A DNA stretch of 8,184 nt, taken from assembly GCA_947653315.1 (NCBI GenBank), contig CANTGP010000123.1, forward strand, positions 1 to 8,184, read 5' to 3'. This DNA comes from an uncultured Lachnospiraceae bacterium (GTDB lineage Bacteria > Bacillota > Clostridia > Lachnospirales > Lachnospiraceae). Under the pieces are notes generated by a model that saw only the letters and a program-made list of their open reading frames with translations, searched no databases and had not been told where the DNA came from. The position numbers were made by a program, and so were the translations under genes. Below are positions 1 to 4,588 of this stretch, in pieces. Within the stretch, counting starts at the first letter, position 1, and the number at the start of each line of letters is the position of its first letter.

Positions 1-11
1 GCGTCCGCCCA

Positions 12-1223
12 TCAGGAAACTCCCATTTCCAAAGTCCTGCGGATTTCCTTTATAAAGTCCCCGCTGTTTAACACGGTCACGTTTTCCAGCGAAGTAATCA
101 ACGCCAAATCCTTCGTCATCCTGCCGGATTCGATGGTATCCAGCGTGGCTTTTTCCAGCTTATCCGCAAATTCCGCCAATTCACGGATGCCGTCCAGTTC
201 CCCCCGCTTACGCAGCGCGCCCGTCCATGCAAAAATCGTCGCCACGGAATTGGTGGACGTCTCCTCCCCCTTCAAATGTTTATAGTAATGCCGCTGCACC
301 GTTCCGTGCGCCGCCTCATATTCATACACACCCGTTGGCGATACCAATACGGAAGTCATCATGGCAAGGGAGCCGAACGCGGAAGAAACCATATCGCTCA
401 TCACATCCCCGTCATAATTCTTGCATGCCCAAATAAACCCGCCTTTCGCCTTCATGACGCGCGCCACAATATCATCGATTAAACTGTAAAAATACTCGAT
501 TCCCGCCGCCTCGAATTTTTCCTTATACTCCGTATCGTACACTTCCTGGAAAATATCCTTGAAATTATGGTCGTATTTCTTGGAAATCGTATCCTTTGCC
601 CCAAACCAAAGCGACTGCTTCGTATCCAGCGCATAATTAAAACATGCCTTCGCAAAACTGCGGATGGAAGCGTCCGTGTTATGTACTCCCTGCAGGATAC
701 CGGCGCCTTGGAACTCATGGATTGTCTCCCGCACTACCGTACCGTCCTTTGCCGTGTAAACCAGCTCCGCCTTTCCCTCCCCCGGAACCTTGATTTCCAC
801 GTTCTTGTAAATATCCCCGTAAGCATGACGGGCGATGGTAATGGGTTTCTCCCAGTTTTTGACGCAGGGATCAATGCCCTTCACCTTAATGGGCGCACGG
901 AACACGGTTCCGTCCAAAATGGCGCGGATGGTCCCGTTGGGACTTTTCCACATTTCCTTTAAATGATATTCCGTCATACGTGCCGCATTGGGCGTAATGG
1001 TCGCACACTTTACGGCAACGCCGTATTTTTTCGTTGCCTCCGCGGATTCCACCGTCACCTGGTCGTCGGTTTCATTGCGGTGTTCCAAACCAAGGTCATA
1101 ATATTCCGTTTTTAAGTCGATAAAAGGAAGCAGCAATTCTTCCTTGATCATCTGCCAAAGAATCCTCGTCATTTCGTCCCCGTCCATCTCCACAAGGGGA
1201 GTCGTCATTTTAATCTTTTCCAT
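12..1223 (-). CDS. icd: NADP-dependent isocitrate dehydrogenase, eukaryotic-type homodimeric form
   Basis: Oxidatively decarboxylates isocitrate to 2-oxoglutarate with NADP in the cytoplasm. The 403-residue protein matches the length and order of motifs of the eukaryote-like (IDH1-type) subfamily rather than the E. coli-type enzyme. Visible motifs are [10 protein letters not shown] near residues 11-20, the substrate loop KSPNGTIR at 93-100, Arg109, Arg132 in ARHAYGDIY (same number as human IDH1 Arg132), Tyr139, LIDD at 248-251, the metal ligands in NYDGDVMSD at 269-277, and HGTVQRHY at 306-313, whose Arg-His pair is the usual NADP-selecting feature. The ATG at 1223 is preceded by AAGGAG with a 10-nt gap; a second Met at residue 6 is a weaker option. 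It is the last gene of the visible citrate synthase/regulator cluster, 173 bp beyond the regulator, so it may share the operon promoter or have its own. With citrate synthase it would make 2-oxoglutarate for glutamate synthesis. Family assignment is very secure. Confidence 0.96.
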   Translation of the reverse strand: MEKIKMTTPLVEMDGDEMTRILWQMIKEELLLPFIDLKTEYYDLGLEHRNETDDQVTVESAEATKKYGVAVKCATITPNAARMTEYHLKEMWKSPNGTIRAILDGTVFRAPIKVKGIDPCVKNWEKPITIARHAYGDIYKNVEIKVPGEGKAELVYTAKDGTVVRETIHEFQGAGILQGVHNTDASIRSFAKACFNYALDTKQSLWFGAKDTISKKYDHNFKDIFQEVYDTEYKEKFEAAGIEYFYSLIDDIVARVMKAKGGFIWACKNYDGDVMSDMVSSAFGSLAMMTSVLVSPTGVYEYEAAHGTVQRHYYKHLKGEETSTNSVATIFAWTGALRKRGELDGIRELAEFADKLEKATLDTIESGRMTKDLALITSLENVTVLNSGDFIKEIRRTLEMGVS

Positions 1224-1228
1224 GCAAT

Positions 1229-1313
1229 ACTTTCTCCTTCTTCTTTTTTTGGTCTTCTTTTTTGTTCTTTTATGTTTTCTTTTCCCGATTCCTTTTTATT
1301 TTACTACTTCCGT
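1229..1313 (-). other. Purine-rich leader upstream of icd
   Basis: The plus strand is almost all pyrimidine here, so the minus-strand transcript leading into icd is an A/G-rich, largely unstructured leader with A runs up to seven. It lies between the hairpin at 1356-1386 and the start codon. No convincing open reading frame is present. A weak -10-like TAAAAT lies at its upstream end without a good -35, so a separate icd promoter cannot be called. Purine-rich leaders often aid ribosome loading, which is inference here. Confidence 0.45.
1234..1239 (-). promoter_or_regulatory. Ribosome binding site of isocitrate dehydrogenase
   Basis: AAGGAG on the minus strand, 10 nt before the ATG at 1223. 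The spacing is slightly long but acceptable. It supports the 403-residue start over the Met at residue 6. Confidence 0.6.
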
Positions 1314-1355
1314 ATGCATAAAACCAGCCCTTGGAACATCTTTTCCGGTCACTGT

Positions 1356-1386
1356 GTAACTATTCAGCCTCCGGCTTCATAGTTAC
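1356..1386. repeat. Intergenic inverted repeat (hairpin), possible dispersed palindromic repeat
   Basis: GTAACTAT at 1356-1363 is the exact reverse complement of ATAGTTAC at 1379-1386. Inside, AGCC pairs with GGCT around a TCC loop, separated from the outer stem by a TC/TC mismatch. It starts about 10 bp past the regulator stop codon. Neither strand has a T run after the stem, so it is not a standard intrinsic terminator. The extra GTGAC directly after it on the minus strand could compete with the outer arm. It may be an RNA-processing or RNA-stability element, or a copy of a short dispersed repeat; only a genome-wide search can tell. Confidence 0.6.
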
Positions 1387-1396
1387 GGAGCGATAC

Positions 1397-2092
1397 TCAT
1401 TCCTTGCCGTAAATTTCATACAGTCCGTTTTTCACCATATTGTCATAAGCATTGATGATGTGCCGGTTGGCAAGCGCTTCCGCCCGGTCCTTGTCCTTTT
1501 CCTTTATCGCTTCCATAATCTGGCGGTGTTCGTCGTTGGACACTTTTCCCCTGCCCCCGTTGGCAAGGGTCTTACGCCTTACCCGCAGCACATATTCATG
1601 GAAATCCTCCAAAAGACGCGCCAACTGTTTACTGTTGCAGGACTCGTAAAGAATCTGATGGAAGCGGTTATCCAACTCCGCCATTTGGTCCAAATGCCCC
1701 TTTTTAGCATGAAAGTCGGCAAGGTACACATTTTCCTCCAATTCCTCCAACTGTTCCTCCGTAATATGGTCGGTTGCCCACTTGGCGCAAAGCCCTTCCA
1801 ACAGGGAACGGATCATATAGATGTCCTCCACATCCTTTGCCGTAATGCCCGTCACGTAAGCACCCTTATTCGGCACGATCTGAATCAATCCTTCCAGCTC
1901 CAACTGCCGGAACGCCTCCCGCACGGGAGTACGGCTGACGCCCAGTTCCTCTCCGATCGCCACCTCCCGCAGTTCCTCATGTTCCCTGTATTTACCGCTT
2001 AGAATATCCTCCCTGATCTTGCAAAACACCCTTCCCCGCAGGGAATACTTATCATTCACTTCCTGCTTTACGTCATAATTTGAACTTGCCAT
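1397..2092 (-). CDS. GntR-family transcriptional regulator, FadR/FCD subfamily
   Basis: A 231-residue DNA-binding regulator with an N-terminal winged helix and a C-terminal FCD ligand domain. The winged helix runs from about residue 18 to 84; its recognition helix has the family signature GVSRTPVREAFRQLELEGLI at 51-70 and the wing is NKGAYV. The FCD domain (about 90-220) keeps the usual metal/ligand set: Asp141 and His145 in LDNRFHQIL, His189 in DEHRQI, and His211 in RHI. Such proteins dimerise and release or bind DNA on sensing small carboxylates. The ATG at 2092 is chosen because GGGAG lies 6 nt upstream and the domain begins soon after; an in-frame TTG at 2137 has no such support. It overlaps the upstream synthase gene by 20 bp, so translation is probably coupled. 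The palindromes at the upstream promoter are the natural candidate operators, implying autoregulation. A tricarboxylate or 2-oxoglutarate ligand is a guess from context. Confidence 0.93.
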   Translation of the reverse strand: MASSNYDVKQEVNDKYSLRGRVFCKIREDILSGKYREHEELREVAIGEELGVSRTPVREAFRQLELEGLIQIVPNKGAYVTGITAKDVEDIYMIRSLLEGLCAKWATDHITEEQLEELEENVYLADFHAKKGHLDQMAELDNRFHQILYESCNSKQLARLLEDFHEYVLRVRRKTLANGGRGKVSNDEHRQIMEAIKEKDKDRAEALANRHIINAYDNMVKNGLYEIYGKE

Positions 2093-3494
2093 ATTCCACT
2101 CCCAGTCTTTCACATACCCTTCCGATTTCCTCCACAAGCTCCTCGTCCGTCAGCACCGTTACCCTTCCCGATGCGTATTCCGCGTCCACCCACTTCTTTA
2201 CTTCCTGTACCAGCGGCGCGTTCTTATCCAACTGCCCGTCCCCTTTTAACCCATAATACGTGTTCATCCAATGGGCGATACCCGCCAGGCCGGAAGTATT
2301 GCTCACCGCGCAGAGTACCGGACGGTTTAAGAACTTCTCGGTATCGAAAATATTGTAAATTTCCTCGTTTTTCAAAAGCCCGTCCGCATGGATACCTGCC
2401 CGCGTCACGTTAAAATTCTTTCCCACGAAAGGAGTCCTCGGCGGAATCTGATACCCGATTTCTTTCTCATAATATTCCGCAAGTTCCGTAATCACCGTGG
2501 TATCCATCCCGTTTAAGCTGCCCTTAAGCTGCGCATATTCAAATACCATCGCTTCCAACGGTGTATTCCCGGTCCTCTCCCCGATTCCGAACAGGGAAGT
2601 ATTAACGCCGGAACAGCCGTACAGCCATGCCGTAGTGGAATTGGACACCGCCTTATAAAAATCATTATGCCCATGCCACTCAATCAAAGAGTGCGGCACA
2701 CCGGCATGGGTATGGATTGCATATATAATCCCCTGCACGCTCCTTGGGATTACCGCCCCCGGATAATTCACGCCGTATCCCATCGTATCGCAGGCACGTA
2801 CTTTAATGGGGATTCGGTACTCCTCCATCAGCCGCATCAGTTCCAGGCAAAACGGTACCACATACCCGTAAATATCCGCCCTCGTAATATCCTCCAAATG
2901 GCACCTGGGACTAATGCCTTCCTCCAGGCAGTCACGGATGACGCTTAAGTAATGTTCCATCGCCTGCCGCCTCGTCATCTTCAGTTTCAGGAAGATGTGG
3001 TAGTCCGAACAGCTCACCAAAATCCCCGTCTCTTTCATCCCGATTTCCTTTACAAGTTTAAAATCCTCCTTACTCGCCCGGATCCAACTGGTCACTTCGG
3101 GAAACTCATACCCGCGTTCCATGCATTTGTAAACCGCGTCCCTGTCCTTCTTACTGTACAGGAAAAATTCGCTGGCGCGGATCATCCCGTTTGGTCCCCC
3201 CAGCCTGTGCAAATAATCGTAGATTGCCACAATCTGTTCCGTCGTATACGGCGCCCTGGACTGCTGTCCGTCCCGGAACGTCGTATCCGTAATCCATATT
3301 TCCTTTGGCATGTTATGGGGCACAATCCTGTCGTTGAACGGAATCTTCGGTACTTCGGAATAGGGAAACATATTGCGGAATACATTTGGCTTCTCCACAT
3401 CATCCAAAATATACATATGTTCCTCTATTTCCAGCAAATTGTTCTTCCCGTTCATCGTCACCGGACGGTTCTCAAACGTATTGTTCTCTCTCAT
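2073..3494 (-). CDS. Homocitrate/isopropylmalate synthase-family protein, probable Re-citrate synthase
   Basis: A 473-residue acyl-CoA/2-oxoacid condensing enzyme of the HMGL-like TIM-barrel superfamily. The signature DTTFRDGQQ is at residues 70-78 (Asp70 for metal, Arg74 catalytic), with a second HMGL motif EWHGHND at 272-278 (His274 and His276 metal ligands, Asn277). It also has GERTGN at 305-310 and RAGIHADG at 365-372. It has no LeuA-type C-terminal regulatory domain and carries an N-terminal extension of about 65 residues before the barrel. Re-citrate synthases of Clostridia have this build and are commonly misannotated as isopropylmalate or homocitrate synthase. In Clostridium acetobutylicum the equivalent gene lies beside aconitase and isocitrate dehydrogenase genes. 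Here icd lies two genes downstream, favouring oxaloacetate plus acetyl-CoA to citrate. Homocitrate synthase remains possible, but no lysine or nif genes are seen. The ATG at 3494 has AGGGAGG 5 nt upstream; an upstream in-frame TTG at 3563 falls within the promoter. Superfamily assignment is near certain, Re-citrate synthase likely. Confidence 0.93.
   Translation of the reverse strand: MRENNTFENRPVTMNGKNNLLEIEEHMYILDDVEKPNVFRNMFPYSEVPKIPFNDRIVPHNMPKEIWITDTTFRDGQQSRAPYTTEQIVAIYDYLHRLGGPNGMIRASEFFLYSKKDRDAVYKCMERGYEFPEVTSWIRASKEDFKLVKEIGMKETGILVSCSDYHIFLKLKMTRRQAMEHYLSVIRDCLEEGISPRCHLEDITRADIYGYVVPFCLELMRLMEEYRIPIKVRACDTMGYGVNYPGAVIPRSVQGIIYAIHTHAGVPHSLIEWHGHNDFYKAVSNSTTAWLYGCSGVNTSLFGIGERTGNTPLEAMVFEYAQLKGSLNGMDTTVITELAEYYEKEIGYQIPPRTPFVGKNFNVTRAGIHADGLLKNEEIYNIFDTEKFLNRPVLCAVSNTSGLAGIAHWMNTYYGLKGDGQLDKNAPLVQEVKKWVDAEYASGRVTVLTDEELVEEIGRVCERLGVEYGKFKL
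2099..2103 (-). promoter_or_regulatory. Ribosome binding site of the GntR-family regulator
   Basis: GGGAG on the minus strand lies 6 nt before the ATG at 2092, inside the end of the upstream synthase gene. It decides the start, which is otherwise ambiguous because an in-frame TTG lies 45 bp farther upstream. Confidence 0.65.
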
Positions 3495-3499
3495 GGCTG

Positions 3500-3506
3500 C
3501 CTCCCT
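3500..3506 (-). promoter_or_regulatory. Strong ribosome binding site of the citrate synthase-like gene
   Basis: AGGGAGG on the minus strand, 5 nt before the ATG at 3494. It settles the start against an in-frame TTG at 3563 that overlaps the -10 region. A second GGAGG at about 3526-3530 directly abuts an out-of-frame ATG (3525) and is unlikely to be used. Confidence 0.8.
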
Positions 3507-3552
3507 CTGCCGCCGTATGCGGCATCCTCCTGTGTATCTTTTGTCACGTATA

Positions 3553-3564
3553 ATTGTATACAAT
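3553..3564. promoter_or_regulatory. Perfect palindrome over the -10 box, likely GntR/FCD operator
   Basis: ATTGTATACAAT is a perfect 12-bp palindrome. The core TTGT-AT-ACAA is the type of site bound by FadR/FCD GntR regulators. It coincides with the -10 box, so binding would block RNA polymerase. The cognate regulator is probably the one encoded in the operon at 1397-2092. The palindrome is seen directly; its partner is inferred. Confidence 0.7.
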
Positions 3565-3581
3565 CATACGATTTGTGTCAA
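3553..3581 (-). promoter_or_regulatory. Predicted sigma-A promoter of the citrate synthase/GntR/(icd) operon
   Basis: On the minus strand a perfect -35 box TTGACA (3576-3581) is separated by 17 bp from TACAAT (3553-3558), a one-mismatch -10 box. Transcription would begin near 3546, giving a leader of about 50 nt before the ATG at 3494. The -35 box overlaps the TGA stop of the protease gene (3578-3580), so the promoter starts within the preceding gene. Confidence 0.8.
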
Positions 3582-3588
3582 TACACAA
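3573..3588. promoter_or_regulatory. Second palindrome over the -35 box, possible second operator
   Basis: TTGTGT (3573-3578) and ACACAA (3583-3588) form an inverted repeat with a 4-bp spacer, flanking the -35 TTGACA. The outer TTGT/ACAA letters match those of the palindrome over the -10, but the internal spacing is wider (8 bp against 2 bp). The two dyad centres lie 22 bp apart, about two helical turns, which would suit side-by-side binding of two dimers. It also overlaps the last codons of the protease gene. Confidence 0.5.
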
Positions 3589-4516
3589 TTTGGATCAGCC
3601 TGCCAATATTTATCATCCCCCACCCCTGCTTCGTCCACGGCTCATGCATATCCGTGGCGCTGTAATTAATCTTACGCTTGACCTGTTCGTTGGAAAGCTC
3701 CGGGTATTTCTGCAAAAGCAGCGCTGCCGCCCCCGACACAATAGGGGTTGCCATGGAAGTGCCGCTTTTTTTCGTATATGCGTTTTTATATCCACGGAAA
3801 GATGCCCGGTATGACACATTACAGGAAACGATATCCGTTCCCGGCGCTACCACATCCGGCTTTTTCACCGCATAGGGGGAAGGCCCGCGCCCCGAATAGT
3901 CTTCGCACAGGGAATGTTTCCCCGTAAAATATCCGCCGTCGTGACAGCCAACGGTAATCACTTTCTTACTGGAGCCGAGCGGGGAAATCGTCATCGGGTC
4001 CGGTCCCATGTTGCCCGCCGCGCAGACCACCACAATCCCCGCATCCCACGCCTCATCCACTGCCCGCAGCAATTCCTGCATCTTTTCCTCGTTTTCAATA
4101 TGCCCGATTCCGATGGAAATATTTAAAACGCGGATTCGGTATTTTTCCCGGTTCTCCAATACCCACCCGATTCCGCGCCGCATATCCTCCATGTTGCCGT
4201 CGCCGTTTTTGTCGAGTACCTTTCCCACGATTAAATGGGCATAAGGACAGATGCCTTTATACATGCCGCCCGATGCCTTCCCACTGCCCGCAATACAACC
4301 CGAAACATGGGTCCCATGACCGCTGTCATCATAGATTCTCTTTCCGCCGTGCAGGAAATCACGGAATGCATCAATCCGACCCTCAAAATCCGGATGGGGG
4401 CCGATTCCCGTATCCAGCACCGCCACCCTGACGGCATCTTCCTCCCCGTAATTTCTACCCCTGCAGGAATCCATAATGTCATCCGTACACCCGACCTGCT
4501 GTCTGACCCGATACAT
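3578..4516 (-). CDS. Subtilisin-like serine protease (S8 family), probably intracellular
   Basis: A 312-residue S8 peptidase with all catalytic residues: Asp35 in VAVLDTGIG, His67 in DDSGHGTHVSG, oxyanion-hole Asn169 in CAAGN, and Ser254 in SGTSMATP. The domain fills almost the whole protein. There is no signal peptide, no membrane segment and no I9-type propeptide; only about 30 residues precede the first catalytic motif. Eight cysteines also suit a cytoplasmic location. Size and build resemble the intracellular subtilisins of Firmicutes, which degrade cytoplasmic proteins. The ATG at 4516 has GGGAG 6 nt upstream, in the descending arm of a stable stem (4522-4555). It lies 72 bp downstream of the LRR-protein gene on the same strand and may be cotranscribed. 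Its last codons contain the -35 box and one palindrome of the next operon. No terminator is seen after it. An extracellular role through a non-classical export route cannot be excluded. Confidence 0.93.
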   Translation of the reverse strand: MYRVRQQVGCTDDIMDSCRGRNYGEEDAVRVAVLDTGIGPHPDFEGRIDAFRDFLHGGKRIYDDSGHGTHVSGCIAGSGKASGGMYKGICPYAHLIVGKVLDKNGDGNMEDMRRGIGWVLENREKYRIRVLNISIGIGHIENEEKMQELLRAVDEAWDAGIVVVCAAGNMGPDPMTISPLGSSKKVITVGCHDGGYFTGKHSLCEDYSGRGPSPYAVKKPDVVAPGTDIVSCNVSYRASFRGYKNAYTKKSGTSMATPIVSGAAALLLQKYPELSNEQVKRKINYSATDMHEPWTKQGWGMINIGRLIQIVY

Positions 4517-4521
4517 AAAAC

Positions 4522-4555
4522 GCTCCCGGCTTTTTAATTAAATTATGCCGGGAGC
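4522..4555 (-). promoter_or_regulatory. Hairpin that buries the protease Shine-Dalgarno; possible attenuator or weak terminator
   Basis: GCTCCCGGC (4522-4530) and GCCGGGAGC (4547-4555) form a perfect 9-bp GC-rich stem around a 16-nt AT-rich loop. In the minus-strand transcript the 3' arm contains GGGAG (4523-4527), the protease ribosome binding site, and is followed by GUUUUAUG, where AUG is the start codon. It could hide the RBS in read-through mRNA from the LRR gene. It could also act as a weak intrinsic terminator, though the U run is only four long and offset by a G. A transcript starting inside the loop would escape this control. Confidence 0.65.
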
Positions 4556-4588
4556 AGAAAATGGTTCCTTTACAGGACTACCCCATAT

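Noticed and set aside
1331..2002. Plus-strand open frame (223 codons) opposite the GntR regulator
   Set aside because: Antisense to a conserved winged-helix/FCD gene, with no family resemblance in its own translation.
2093..2137. Upstream TTG start extending the regulator by 15 residues
   Set aside because: The ATG at 2092 has GGGAG 6 nt upstream and fits the usual distance to the winged helix. The extension lies inside the synthase gene.
2670..2710. Inverted repeat CCCATGCC/GGCATGGG with inner ACTC/GAGT inside the synthase gene
   Set aside because: It coincides with codons for the conserved EWHGHND active-site region and nearby His/Gly residues, so coding constraint explains it well enough. 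No regulatory role is needed.
3495..3563. Upstream TTG start extending the synthase by 23 residues
   Set aside because: The TTG lies within the -10 palindrome, upstream of the predicted transcription start, and has no ribosome binding site. The ATG at 3494 has AGGGAGG at ideal spacing.
2952..3665. Long plus-strand open frame (237 codons) opposite the synthase gene
   Set aside because: It is antisense to a well-supported conserved gene and its promoter. The translation has no recognisable motif, and no good ribosome binding site was seen.
4517..4588. Possible separate promoter for the protease
   Set aside because: CATAAT in the hairpin loop resembles a -10 box, but no acceptable -35 lies 16-18 bp upstream. 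Not called, though a weak promoter cannot be ruled out.
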